The notes under the pieces: generated by a model | Seen by the model: only the letters and a program-made list of their open reading frames with translations | Told to the model about the DNA's origin: nothing | Database searches by the model: none | Translations under genes and position numbers: made by a program | Source: Planctomycetota bacterium | GTDB lineage: Bacteria; Planctomycetota; Planctomycetia; Pirellulales; Pirellulaceae | Length of the DNA: 26,787 bases | Assembly: GCA_023430365.1 (NCBI GenBank) | Contig: JAEZAS010000369.1 | Span: 1 to 26,787, forward strand | Direction of reading: 5' to 3' | Shown here: piece by piece, positions 1 to 7,879 of the stretch | Layout of the letters: the number at the start of each line of letters is the position of its first letter | Position numbering within the stretch: the stretch's first letter is position 1

Positions 1-44
1 GTCGTAACGAGATTACGTAAGTAGCAGGCCTCTTGCGCCGTTCT

Positions 45-65
45 CCGGCAGGTGTTACCTGCCGG
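45..65 (-). terminator. Candidate hairpin terminator after the DUF1080 gene
   Basis: A perfect 9-bp stem (45-53 with 57-65) with a 3-nt loop lies 38 nt past the stop codon of the minus-strand DUF1080 gene. The stem is GC-rich. No T-run follows on the minus strand, so it may be a factor-assisted terminator or only an mRNA 3' end stabiliser. Confidence 0.4.
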
Positions 66-103
66 CTGTGGGTGGCTAGAAGCTGCCGATGACGATTTCG
101 GGC

Positions 104-1528
104 TCAGCGGCAGCGTCGCCAAAGCAACCCCCGGGTGGGCGGCGGGCAGTAGACGCTGGTTCCACCGAAGGCGTAGTCCCCTTGGTTCGGCACCATCCAG
201 ATGTTGCGGAACATCACGGGGTTGCTGTGGTCCTGGAGGTTGATCGGGAAAGCCTCGGCTCCCTCGGCCTTGCCGCCGCCCGTCTTGGCGATGATTTCTC
301 GGTGCAAGTGGACCGGCACGCCGTTGTGGAGCACCGTGATTCGGGCGTTGGAAACCTTGGTCTTGCCGTCGCCGGCAAAACGCGGGGCGCTGAAGTAGAT
401 GTCGTAGGTCTGCCAGGTGAGAGGAGGCAGGGCCATGTTCAGGTCCGGGCGCTGCTGCTTGTAGAGGGCCGCGCACTCGTTCTCGATCCCTTCCAAGCCG
501 AACGAATCGAGGATCTGAACCTCGTACCGCTGCTGGATGTAAACGCCGCTGTTGCTGCGACCCTGGCCGCGGGCGTAGGGCATGTAGGGGGTGCAGAATT
601 CGAGGTGGAGACGGAAGTCACCAACCGTCGCTTTCGTCAGCGCTCCGGCGAGCAGGTTGCCATCGGGGGTCAGCTTCGGGTTGTTGCTGAACTCATCGGT
701 ATTCGAGCCATTGAAGACGACGTAGGCGCCCGGCGGCGGTTGCAGGCCGAGCGTCGGGCTGCGGCGGCGGATTTTCTTCAGATCGCCGAGCTGGTTGCCC
801 TGGGCGTCGAACACCGTCGCCTTGTTGTAGGAGACGAACACCCGGTACTCATCGCCAGCCAGTTCGAGCAGACCATCGCTGCTGGTTTGACCCTTGAGCG
901 GGATGCGGTCGATGCGGTTCCAGCCGGTCGCCGGCAGGCCGCCGGGTAGGAGGACGGCGTCGAACTTGCCGTCGCCGCCTGCCACGACCTGGAGGCCCAT
1001 CGATCGGCTGACGCCAAAACGGTCGTTCAGCCAGCCGAGGTATTCGCCCTGGAGGTGGAAGTCGGGATCGGCCTTGGCCTCCGACAGCTCGGTGATGGCG
1101 AGCTTGGCCTTGTCCTTGGAGTTGTCCTTCGGTTTGGCCTTGGGCTTGTCCTGGGCCTTTTCCTTGGGCTTGTCCGCAGCTTTGGGCTTGTCCTGCGGCT
1201 TGTTCTTGGGTTTGTCGTCGGCCTTCTTCTGGGCCTTTTTCTCGGACTTGGGCTTCTCCTTGGACTTTGCCTTTTCGTCGGCTTCGTCTTTGGCCTTTGC
1301 GTCCGCCTTGTCCTTTGCCTTCTTTTCCTGCGCGCGATCGTCGGCTTGGTCCTTCGCCGGTTCGTCGGACTTGCGCTTTGCTTCGCCCTTTGGCTTGTCC
1401 TGGTCGGACGAAGGCGCCGGCGGAAGTTCCTCGGCCGCCTCAACCGCCTGGGGGGCCTCGTCCTGTGCCTGGGCCGACAGGGCCAAGCAGCCTAGCGTTA
1501 GAAAGCCAATCACTACCGAAAACCGCAT
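104..1528 (-). CDS. Secreted DUF1080 (3-keto-disaccharide hydrolase-like) protein with Lys-rich linker
   Basis: The 474-residue product starts at an ATG with a signal peptide (hydrophobic residues about 5-19, likely cleavage near AQA at 20-22). Residues about 41-143 are a low-complexity Lys/Asp/Ala/Pro linker. A small domain follows (about 155-255), then a DUF1080/concanavalin-like fold from about 268, recognised by the GAYVVFNGSN start, the NSGVYIQQRYEVQILDS strand pair and the HNGVPVH segment. DUF1080 proteins are abundant in planctomycetes; some act on 3-keto-sugars and others probably bind glycans. The highly charged linker suggests an extracellular or periplasmic protein that contacts an anionic polymer, which is inference. 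It is a single gene, divergent from the fbp operon. The catalytic activity cannot be confirmed from the sequence. Confidence 0.85.
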   Translation of the reverse strand: MRFSVVIGFLTLGCLALSAQAQDEAPQAVEAAEELPPAPSSDQDKPKGEAKRKSDEPAKDQADDRAQEKKAKDKADAKAKDEADEKAKSKEKPKSEKKAQKKADDKPKNKPQDKPKAADKPKEKAQDKPKAKPKDNSKDKAKLAITELSEAKADPDFHLQGEYLGWLNDRFGVSRSMGLQVVAGGDGKFDAVLLPGGLPATGWNRIDRIPLKGQTSSDGLLELAGDEYRVFVSYNKATVFDAQGNQLGDLKKIRRRSPTLGLQPPPGAYVVFNGSNTDEFSNNPKLTPDGNLLAGALTKATVGDFRLHLEFCTPYMPYARGQGRSNSGVYIQQRYEVQILDSFGLEGIENECAALYKQQRPDLNMALPPLTWQTYDIYFSAPRFAGDGKTKVSNARITVLHNGVPVHLHREIIAKTGGGKAEGAEAFPINLQDHSNPVMFRNIWMVPNQGDYAFGGTSVYCPPPTRGLLWRRCR

Positions 1529-1649
1529 CGCTGTTCGCCTCGTTGCACTGGTGGGAATTTGGGGCCTTTAACTGTAGCTTGTACGGCGAAGCCCTGCCAA
1601 ACGGGGCAGGCGGAAAAATCGGCAGGAAAGGGCGTCCGCGAATCACAAA

Positions 1650-1678
1650 TTGACAAGTATTAACAAGTTCGATACAAT
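1650..1678 (+). promoter_or_regulatory. Sigma70-type promoter for the fbp-sialidase operon
   Basis: TTGACA (1650-1655), a 17-nt spacer and TACAAT (1673-1678) match the consensus at 11 of 12 positions with ideal spacing. Transcription would begin near 1685 and give a leader of about 255 nt before the fbp ATG. A direct repeat ACAAGT (1653-1658 and 1663-1668) spaced exactly 10 bp sits across the -35/spacer and could be an operator. Confidence 0.7.
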
Positions 1679-1750
1679 CATCATTCGACTGTCGAGTCGC
1701 CCGGCCGGCGTTCGATCGAGCGTCAGGCTCGGAGAAATCCGACACCCATA

Positions 1751-1846
1751 CTGGCTGTTCAAAATTTCGAGGGGTTTTTCACCAAGTTCGGGTCCCCTGG
1801 GAGGCGGTTGGGTGGTGAAAAACCCCTCGAAATTTTGAACAGCCAG
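1751..1846. repeat. Perfect 34-bp inverted repeat in the fbp leader
   Basis: The arms 1751-1784 and 1813-1846 are perfect reverse complements and flank a 28-nt loop. An outer 8-bp pair (1719-1726 with 1854-1861) may extend the structure. It lies downstream of the predicted fbp transcription start, so it would be transcribed as a very stable hairpin. No T-run follows on the plus strand and no target-site duplication is visible next to the arms. It could be a miniature mobile element, a regulatory hairpin or a protein-binding palindrome. Confidence 0.9.
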
Positions 1847-1939
1847 CGAAGGACTGACGCTTTCGATGGCTCGCGGCTCGCATTACGATTGCCCGTGATC
1901 GGCCCCACCTCGGAATCAGCCTGCGGACTGCTTTCAGCT

Positions 1940-2962
1940 ATGCCTCAATTCAAACTGCTCACCGTTCAGCAGCACATTCTCGAAGAGCAGCGGCGGCACT
2001 TTCCCGAAGCCAGCGGCGAGTTCTCCTGGCTGCTCTCGGGCATCACGCTGGCGACGAAGATCATTGCCGCGGCGGTGCGACGCGCGGGGATCACCGACAA
2101 CGTGCTCGGCTCGACGGGCGAGAAGAACGTGCAGGGCGAAACGGTTCAAAAGCTGGACGCCCTGGCGAACGACACGCTGCTGCAGTTTCTCGGCAACCGG
2201 GGCAACGTGGCGATCATGGCCTCGGAGGAGAACGAGGAGCCGGTGGTGGTTGAGCGCGACCGGCGGCACGGAAAGTATGTCGTCGTGTTCGATCCGCTCG
2301 ACGGTTCGAGCAACATCGACGTGAATGTGAGTGTCGGGACGATCTTTTCGATCCTGCGCCGGGAACAGGACCAGGCCGGCACGCGCGATTCCATCGCTGA
2401 CGTGCTGCAGCCCGGCTATCGCCAGGTGGCGGCGGGGTATGTCGTGTACGGCTCGTCGACGATGCTCGTCTATACGACGGGGAACGGCGTGCACGGGTTT
2501 ACGCTCGATCCGGCGATCGGCGCGTACCTGATGAGCCACGAGAACATCCGGATGCCAGACTTCGGGACCGTCTACTCGGTGAACGAAGCGTACGCCGGCA
2601 GTTTTCCCGCTCCGTATCGACAGTTCTTGGAGACGCTCCGATCGGGAGCCACCGGGCGGACCTACTCGTCGCGCTACATCGGCTCGCTGGTGGCCGACTT
2701 TCATCGGACGCTGCTCAAAGGGGGCGTGTTTTTGTATCCGCCGACCCAATCGCACCCGAGCGGCAAGCTGCGCTTGCTCTACGAAGCCAATCCGATCGCG
2801 TTCCTCACGGAGCAGGCAGGCGGAAAGGCGATCGATGGCGGCTCGCGGATTTTGGAGATTGTTCCTACCGATTTGCACCAACGCACGCCGCTCGCCGTCG
2901 GGGGCGTGGAAGAAATGGACTTGCTGACTCGCATCCTCTCAGAAACGGGCGGTACACCATGA
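1940..2962 (+). CDS. fbp: Class 1 fructose-1,6-bisphosphatase
   Basis: The 340-residue enzyme hydrolyses fructose 1,6-bisphosphate to fructose 6-phosphate, the gluconeogenic step, in the cytoplasm. Family signatures are clear: SEENE (95-99), the metal-binding FDPLDGSSN (117-125), the substrate region YSSRYIGS (242-249) and KLRLLYEANPIAFL (276-289). The ATG at 1940 gives the usual family length; upstream in-frame starts are non-ATG and would add unrelated residues from the inverted repeat. Its TGA overlaps the ATG of the sialidase gene (ATGA), indicating translational coupling. A strong promoter and a hairpin-bearing leader lie upstream. Confidence 0.96.
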   Translation: MPQFKLLTVQQHILEEQRRHFPEASGEFSWLLSGITLATKIIAAAVRRAGITDNVLGSTGEKNVQGETVQKLDALANDTLLQFLGNRGNVAIMASEENEEPVVVERDRRHGKYVVVFDPLDGSSNIDVNVSVGTIFSILRREQDQAGTRDSIADVLQPGYRQVAAGYVVYGSSTMLVYTTGNGVHGFTLDPAIGAYLMSHENIRMPDFGTVYSVNEAYAGSFPAPYRQFLETLRSGATGRTYSSRYIGSLVADFHRTLLKGGVFLYPPTQSHPSGKLRLLYEANPIAFLTEQAGGKAIDGGSRILEIVPTDLHQRTPLAVGGVEEMDLLTRILSETGGTP

Positions 2963-4152
2963 GAAAAAGCACGTTGGCCCTGGTCGCAGTCGCTCTCCTT
3001 TGCTCGGCGGTTGCTCCTGGCGCCGTGAAGGCCGAGCCGCAGCTGGAGCAGATCGACCTCTTCGAGGCAGGGAAGGGGGGCTATGAGCTGTATCGCATTC
3101 CGGGCGTCGTTGCGACGTCGCGGGGCACGCTCTTGGCCTACTGCGAGGCCCGCAAGAGTGCCCGGGCTGACTGGGGACATATCGACGTCGTGATGCGTCG
3201 CAGCACCGACGGCGGCAAAACCTGGTCGCCGCAGAAACAGGTCGTCCACCTGGAAGGGAAGTTCGAGCGCAACCCTGCCGCGGTGGCGCAGGGGCTCGGC
3301 AAGCCGGGGGAAATCACGATCAACAATCCGCTGGCGATCGTGGACGAGCAGCAGAACGTGGTGCACTTCCTCTACTGCGTGGAATACAACCGCCTGTTCC
3401 ACATGACGAGCAGCGACGACGGCGAGACATTCAGCAAGCCGGTCGAATTGACGCCCACGATTGAGCAATTTCGGCCCGACTACGATTGGCAGTCGTTTGC
3501 CGTGGGTCCGGGACACGGCATTCAGCTCAAGAATGGTCGGCTGGTCGTGCCCGTGTGGCTATCGACCGGCAAAGGGGGGCATGCTCATCGGCCGAGCATC
3601 GTGAGCACGATCACGAGCGACGACGGCGGCAAGACGTGGCAGCGGGGGGACATCATCGCGGGCGAACAGCGGCCGCTGAAGAACCCGAGCGAATCGATTG
3701 TGGTCGAATTGTCGGACGGCCGGGTGCTGATCAACCTGCGGAGCGAATCGCCCGAGCATCGGCGGGCGTTTGCGATCAGTCCCGATGGGCGGGCGAATTG
3801 GACCGAGCCGAAATTCGACGACGCGCTGCTGGAGCCGGTCTGCATGGCGAGCATCGTCCGCGTCGTGAAGCCAGGCGGAAGTGAATCGGGCAAGCCGGCG
3901 ATCGTGTTTGCCAATCCGAGCACCGAAAAGGGTCGCAAAAACCTCTCGATCAAGCTCAGCCGGGACGATGCTTCGACCTGGGCCGCCACGCGCGTGCTGG
4001 AACCGGGGCCGAGCGCTTATAGCGATCTGGCGGTGGGGCCCGATGGGACGATCTACTGCTTCTACGAAGCGGGGAAACGCGGGGCGTATGAACGATTGAC
4101 GCTCGCGAAGTTCAATTTGGATTGGGTGGCGGAGAAGGGGGAGACGCCGTAG
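2959..4152 (+). CDS. Secreted exo-alpha-sialidase (GH33-type, BNR/Asp-box)
   Basis: The 397-residue product has a signal peptide (residues 1 to about 25, ending VKA). It carries the sialidase YRIP motif (45-48, R46), a likely catalytic Asp in ARADWG (D71), Asp boxes at about 81-89 (RSTDGGKTW), 151-158, 219-227 and 334-341, further candidate triad arginines R261 and R326, the nucleophile candidate Y354 in YSDLA, and E370. This is a complete six-bladed sialidase propeller with no obvious missing residue. It should cleave terminal sialic acids or related nonulosonates from glycans outside the cytoplasm. It is translationally coupled to fbp, so import and catabolism of the released sugar may tie to gluconeogenesis; that link is inference. 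Some BNR proteins of planctomycetes have other substrates. Confidence 0.88.
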   Translation: MRKSTLALVAVALLCSAVAPGAVKAEPQLEQIDLFEAGKGGYELYRIPGVVATSRGTLLAYCEARKSARADWGHIDVVMRRSTDGGKTWSPQKQVVHLEGKFERNPAAVAQGLGKPGEITINNPLAIVDEQQNVVHFLYCVEYNRLFHMTSSDDGETFSKPVELTPTIEQFRPDYDWQSFAVGPGHGIQLKNGRLVVPVWLSTGKGGHAHRPSIVSTITSDDGGKTWQRGDIIAGEQRPLKNPSESIVVELSDGRVLINLRSESPEHRRAFAISPDGRANWTEPKFDDALLEPVCMASIVRVVKPGGSESGKPAIVFANPSTEKGRKNLSIKLSRDDASTWAATRVLEPGPSAYSDLAVGPDGTIYCFYEAGKRGAYERLTLAKFNLDWVAEKGETP

Positions 4153-4170
4153 GCGCGTGAGGAGGGTTGG

Positions 4171-4380
4171 AGCCGCGCAGCGGCGGTATTGTTTAGCCGT
4201 GGGCGTGAGCCCACGGTAGGCCGGAATGAAACGTAGCGCAAGCACCGAAGGGGCGACATGAATCCGGCGATCCAATGTCGCCCCTCCGGGGCTTGGCGTC
4301 TTGAAGGGCGTCGACTTCCGGGGGTTTACACCCCCGGCTAATCAATGGCGCCGCTTCGCGGCTGGGGTTTACTGGTTGAC
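4171..4380. repeat. Cluster of intergenic palindromes
   Basis: The 270-bp gap after the sialidase holds three hairpins. They are an 8-bp stem with GTGA loop (4197-4204 with 4209-4216), an 11-bp stem (4249-4259 with 4275-4285) and a 7-8-bp stem (4318-4324/5 with 4330/1-4337). The sequences resemble dispersed non-coding repeats that I know from other planctomycete intergenic regions. They may also end transcription for the convergent sialidase and AMMECR1-Memo genes. No gene is seen here. Confidence 0.65.
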
Positions 4381-4422
4381 AACATACTTCTTGATACTGC
4401 CTGACCACAGGCGATCGTCGGG

Positions 4423-6465
4423 CTAGATGCGCTCCCTCGGTCCGCCGAGGAGCATTCCTGCGTAGCCGACCACGCGTGAGCGGTCGCCAGTGGTGTCGCC
4501 GCTGGTGGAGTAGCCGACGCGCTCGATTCGGTTTAGCCAGCCGAGTTGGCGGAGGGTTTCCATCACGATCGTGGCTGGGATGACTCCGCACATCGTGATG
4601 TGCTCGCGCGTGACGGTGTCGAGCAGCGTTTGGGGATCGAGCGACTCCATGGCTCGCAGGGCGACTTCGTCCAGGCGGCGGGTTTCGACGTCGCTGGCGA
4701 AGTGGTTCATGTCGCTCGAGATGAGGAGCAGCGGCGGCTCGGCCATCGTGCGGACTACGCTGGCCAGCCCGGTGGCGAAGTCCTGGCAGCGGCGCCAGTC
4801 GGCCATGCCGAGGGCGATGCCGACGACTCGCGGATGCGGCGCCAGCCGGGCGAGGAAGGGGAGTTCGACTTCGATCGCGTGCTCCTGGCTGTGGGCGGCG
4901 GCGTCGAGTTCCAGGCCGGGGATCGCTTCGCTCAGTCGGCGGGCAAGATCGGGATCGGATTCGATGATGGCTCCGGGAATCGTCCACCGCTCGTGCGGCG
5001 CCACGGCCCACTCCACGCCGTAGCGCGTGTGCTTGGGACCGATCACGATCACGGTCGATGGGATCTTGATCCGGCGGAGGACATTGCCGGCGATGTGGCC
5101 GGAGTAGATGAGTCCCGCGTGGGGAACCATCGCCGCCGGCCAGGCTTGAGCTTCGACCGGGGGACCTTGGAGGCACTCGGTCAGGAGTTCGTCCAACTCG
5201 GCGGCGCTCGCTGGATAGAAACGGCCCGCCTGGGCGGGCGGTCGAACACTGAGCCCGGGCGACGGCTGGGGGAGATTGGACATCACCAGGCGAGGCTCGA
5301 GAGAATCGACCTGCAAGCTCACCAGCGAGACTTGCTCGGGATGGTCCAAGCGACCGAGGGCGAGGGCTTCGCTGAGCAACTCGGCGGCGGACTTGGTTTG
5401 GTCGAAGACGCCGACGCTCTTATTGCGGTGGAGGGCGAGCAGCATCCGCTGCTTCGGATCGAGGCCGCGCAGGTCGGGGTCTGCGGCCGTGCCGTGCAGC
5501 ATCGGTTCGCTCAGGACAGAGACCGCGACACGCATGTTTGCCAGATCGGTGTGGCGGATGGTGCTGCGCTCAACCGCTTGGGCCAGAGCCTCTGTCAGGC
5601 TGAAGGCGGTCGTTTGCAGGGGCATGCGATTGCGAAGGGAATAGCGATTGGCCTGCAGCAGTTCTTCCCCTTCGGCGGAGAGCAGGCTGAGGACCACGCC
5701 GTGAACGTTGGCGTCGGCGACGCCGCCTGCGTAGTAGAGCGGGGATGCTCCGGAGTTGATTTGCCGGAGATTGTTGCCGCAGTGCGTGGAAAGGTGTTGC
5801 AGTTCGTTCGGGGAGACTGCAGGCACGCTGGGCTGGGAAAGCTCGCGGGCGGTTTCGGGCCGAAGGGCTTCGGCGAGATTGCCGCGGATGACGTGTCCCT
5901 CGAACGTGGAAACCTGGGTGTCGTCTTCCTTCCAGGCGCTCGCCGCGAGCCCGGCTTTGAGGCAGGTGTGGCGGAGAAACTCTTCGGCGTTGAGTTGATG
6001 TTCGATCGCCACGCCGGGGAGCAATAGTCCACTGCTGCGACCGCGGGACACATGCAGACCATGACGACCAACGATGACGGCGGAGCGACGGGCTTCGCCC
6101 CGAGCCTCGATCGGCTGGGCGTTTTCGAGCAGCCAGACTTCGAGATCGAGGTAGGGCAACTCGCTCGCGGAGACCGGCGGAAAACGAGGATCGTCGGCGG
6201 CGCTTCGCCGGGCCGCCTGCACCAGGGAATCGAGAAGCCGGGTCTCCTTCCCGAGGAATCCGCAGCAACTACGCAGTCGCCCGCTCCGCTTGACGCTGAC
6301 GAAGGCCCCGAAAACCGGCAGGTCACCGATGGCCTCGAGAGCAGAATGGGGAAGTGCGACTTCGTCGCCATGCACCGCTTGCGCGAGTACCTCCGCAGCG
6401 GCGGCGAGCAAGGTCTGCTGCTGCTCGGTGGAAAGCTTCAACGAGGATGCGCTGGTCGGCGACAC
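4423..6465 (-). CDS. AMMECR1-Memo fusion protein (AmmeMemoRadiSam system)
   Basis: The 680-residue protein has an AMMECR1 domain at about 10-205 (signature LRSCCGFLG at 64-72, DPRFPP at 92-97), a middle region (about 220-395) and a Memo domain from about 408. Memo shows the RPPAQAGRFYP entry motif, H449 in VPHAGLIYSG, H529 in EHAIEVELPFL, H588 in SSDMNHF and C626 in MCGVIPA, matching the His/His/Cys metal site of human MEMO1. It follows the radical SAM gene by 27 nt, so the two form the named but functionally unresolved AmmeMemoRadiSam system. The start is GTG, chosen because an AGGA lies 6 nt upstream and the in-frame TGA of the upstream gene blocks extension. Function beyond a metal-dependent, possibly redox role is unknown. 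Confidence 0.93.
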   Translation of the reverse strand: MSPTSASSLKLSTEQQQTLLAAAAEVLAQAVHGDEVALPHSALEAIGDLPVFGAFVSVKRSGRLRSCCGFLGKETRLLDSLVQAARRSAADDPRFPPVSASELPYLDLEVWLLENAQPIEARGEARRSAVIVGRHGLHVSRGRSSGLLLPGVAIEHQLNAEEFLRHTCLKAGLAASAWKEDDTQVSTFEGHVIRGNLAEALRPETARELSQPSVPAVSPNELQHLSTHCGNNLRQINSGASPLYYAGGVADANVHGVVLSLLSAEGEELLQANRYSLRNRMPLQTTAFSLTEALAQAVERSTIRHTDLANMRVAVSVLSEPMLHGTAADPDLRGLDPKQRMLLALHRNKSVGVFDQTKSAAELLSEALALGRLDHPEQVSLVSLQVDSLEPRLVMSNLPQPSPGLSVRPPAQAGRFYPASAAELDELLTECLQGPPVEAQAWPAAMVPHAGLIYSGHIAGNVLRRIKIPSTVIVIGPKHTRYGVEWAVAPHERWTIPGAIIESDPDLARRLSEAIPGLELDAAAHSQEHAIEVELPFLARLAPHPRVVGIALGMADWRRCQDFATGLASVVRTMAEPPLLLISSDMNHFASDVETRRLDEVALRAMESLDPQTLLDTVTREHITMCGVIPATIVMETLRQLGWLNRIERVGYSTSGDTTGDRSRVVGYAGMLLGGPRERI

Positions 6466-6471
6466 GATCGG

Positions 6472-6475
6472 TCCT
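6472..6475 (-). promoter_or_regulatory. Ribosome binding site deciding the GTG start of AMMECR1-Memo
   Basis: On the minus strand AGGA stands 6 nt before the GTG codon at 6465. The upstream frame is closed by the TGA of the preceding gene, so GTG is the only plausible start upstream of the AMMECR1 domain. Confidence 0.6.
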
Positions 6476-6492
6476 GGGGGTGGCGATGCGGT

Positions 6493-7707
6493 TCAGACGC
6501 TGGGCTCGGTTTCGGCTGACTCGATGCTTTGCAGCCGCACAGTTTGTGCCGGACGATAGTCGGCAATCCGCACGCCCCGCCGGCGACTTCCCCAAGAACC
6601 GGGGCCAGGCTCGAACAGGCCGGGGATCTGGCGGTGGCAATGTTGGCACTGGTTGCCGGCGAGGCCCCAGTGCGTGAGGGTATAGCCGACCCGCTCGATC
6701 AGCGGAGTGCGGCAGTCGGGGCAGTAGGTCGTCTGCTGGCGCGGGGCGTGGATGTTGCCAACGTAGGGAAAGTGCAGGCCGGTCGAGCGGGCGATGTCGT
6801 ACGCCTCCAGAAGCTTCTCGGGCGGGGTGCCGCCGCGATCGTTCATGCGGAAGTCGGGATGGAAGGCGGTGAAGTGAACCGGCACGTCGGGGCCGACGTT
6901 GGCCAGGATCCAGTCGCACATCCGCCGCAGCTCGTCGGTGCTGTCGTTCTCCTGGGGAATGATCAGATTCGTGATTTCGAACCAGACGTCGGTCTCAGCC
7001 TTCAGCCAGCGCAGCGTGTCGAGAACGGGCTGGAGATGGGAGAGCGTGACGTGCCGGTAGAACTCTTCGGTGAAGGCCTTCAGGTCGACGTTGGCGGCGT
7101 CCATGTGCTGGTAGAACGCGGGGCGGGCTTTGTCGGTGATGTAGCCCGCCGTAACGGCCACCGTCTTCACGCCGACGGCCCGACAGGCCTTGGCGGTGTC
7201 GATGGCGTACTCGGCCCAAATGACGGGGTCGTTGTAGGTGAAGGCGACGCTGCGGCACTCGAGCGATTGGGCCGCCGCGGCGATCGCTTCGGGGGTGGCC
7301 TCTTCGCTGAGTCGCTCGATTTCCCTGGATTTGGAGATCGACCAGTTCTGGCAGAACTTGCAGCCGAGGTTGCAGCCCGCGGTGCCAAACGACAGGACGC
7401 TGGTTCCCGGCAGGAAGTGGTTGAGCGGCTTCTTCTCGATCGGATCGATGCAGAAGCCGGTGCTCCGGCCGTAGGTGGAGAGGACCATTTGGCCGTCGCG
7501 GTTCTCGCGGACGAAACAAAAGCCGCGATCGCCTTCGCGCAGGACGCAGGCGCGTGGGCAGAGGTCGCAGTAGATGCGGCCCGGTTCCTCGGTTTCGTGC
7601 CACCAGCCCCCCAGACGAGCGCCGTCAGGCAGGAGCGGGGCAGAAGGGGGTAATTCGACCGTTCGAGACATAGAGAGCAGCCGCTGGGCTGGCAGAGGAG
7701 GTGGCAT
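6493..7707 (-). CDS. amrS: AmmeMemoRadiSam system radical SAM protein
   Basis: The product has 404 residues from the first ATG (7707) or 392 from a second ATG (7671); neither has a convincing Shine-Dalgarno. The radical SAM cluster motif CNLGCKFC gives C112, C116 and C119. An N-terminal Cys set (C47, C50, C54, C64) could bind an accessory Fe-S cluster or zinc. A C-terminal ribbon has C329/C332 and C354/C357. It is homologous to PflA-like activases such as those in the AmmeMemoRadiSam triad, and the AMMECR1-Memo fusion 27 nt downstream confirms the assignment. The reaction is not established; a glycyl-radical-activase-like or modification reaction on Memo or AMMECR1 is inference. Confidence 0.93.
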   Translation of the reverse strand: MPPPLPAQRLLSMSRTVELPPSAPLLPDGARLGGWWHETEEPGRIYCDLCPRACVLREGDRGFCFVRENRDGQMVLSTYGRSTGFCIDPIEKKPLNHFLPGTSVLSFGTAGCNLGCKFCQNWSISKSREIERLSEEATPEAIAAAAQSLECRSVAFTYNDPVIWAEYAIDTAKACRAVGVKTVAVTAGYITDKARPAFYQHMDAANVDLKAFTEEFYRHVTLSHLQPVLDTLRWLKAETDVWFEITNLIIPQENDSTDELRRMCDWILANVGPDVPVHFTAFHPDFRMNDRGGTPPEKLLEAYDIARSTGLHFPYVGNIHAPRQQTTYCPDCRTPLIERVGYTLTHWGLAGNQCQHCHRQIPGLFEPGPGSWGSRRRGVRIADYRPAQTVRLQSIESAETEPSV

Positions 7708-7773
7708 GAAGCGGTGGGGCTGAGATGAACGTCTTCTCTATTCTACCGCGGCGGACCACCGCCAGATTCGCTC

Positions 7774-7802
7774 TTGCCACCCTCCAGCCGGGTCGCTAGT
7801 AT
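7774..7802 (+). promoter_or_regulatory. Candidate promoter of the OmpA-like lipoprotein gene
   Basis: TTGCCA (7774-7779), a 17-nt spacer and TAGTAT (7797-7802) match the sigma70 consensus at 5/6 and 4/6. Transcription would start near 7809, about 70 nt before the ATG at 7880. Confidence 0.45.
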
Positions 7803-7879
7803 CCCGCGCGTTTGTTTGCCAGCACCAGAAGCTGCAAACGGACCTCGCGAATACACCCTTGAGCTTCGAGGACCCCCGA

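Larger units (their letters stand above)
1529..1939. other. Divergent intergenic region with promoter and large inverted repeat
   Basis: This 411-bp gap separates the divergent DUF1080 and fbp genes. It holds a sigma70-like promoter (1650-1678) and a long inverted repeat (1751-1846), listed separately. I see no credible gene in it. Reading frames that extend the FBPase upstream use non-ATG codons inside the inverted repeat and have no family support. Confidence 0.7.

Noticed and set aside
894..1571. Leu/Ser-rich membrane-like plus-strand frames near 894-1571
   Set aside because: The apparent hydrophobic repeats are the antisense reading of the Lys-rich linker codons of the DUF1080 gene.
1751..1846. 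Reading the 34-bp inverted repeat as an intrinsic terminator
   Set aside because: It lies between divergent genes, inside the predicted fbp leader, and is not followed by a T-run on the plus strand.
1808..1939. Upstream in-frame extension of FBPase
   Set aside because: It begins at TTG inside the inverted repeat; the added 44 residues have no counterpart in the family and ATG 1940 gives the normal length.
4546..6027. 493-codon plus-strand open frame
   Set aside because: It mirrors the AMMECR1-Memo gene, whose metal ligands and motifs are intact on the minus strand.
6529..7653. 374-codon plus-strand open frame
   Set aside because: Antisense to the radical SAM gene amrS, which has all cluster cysteines.
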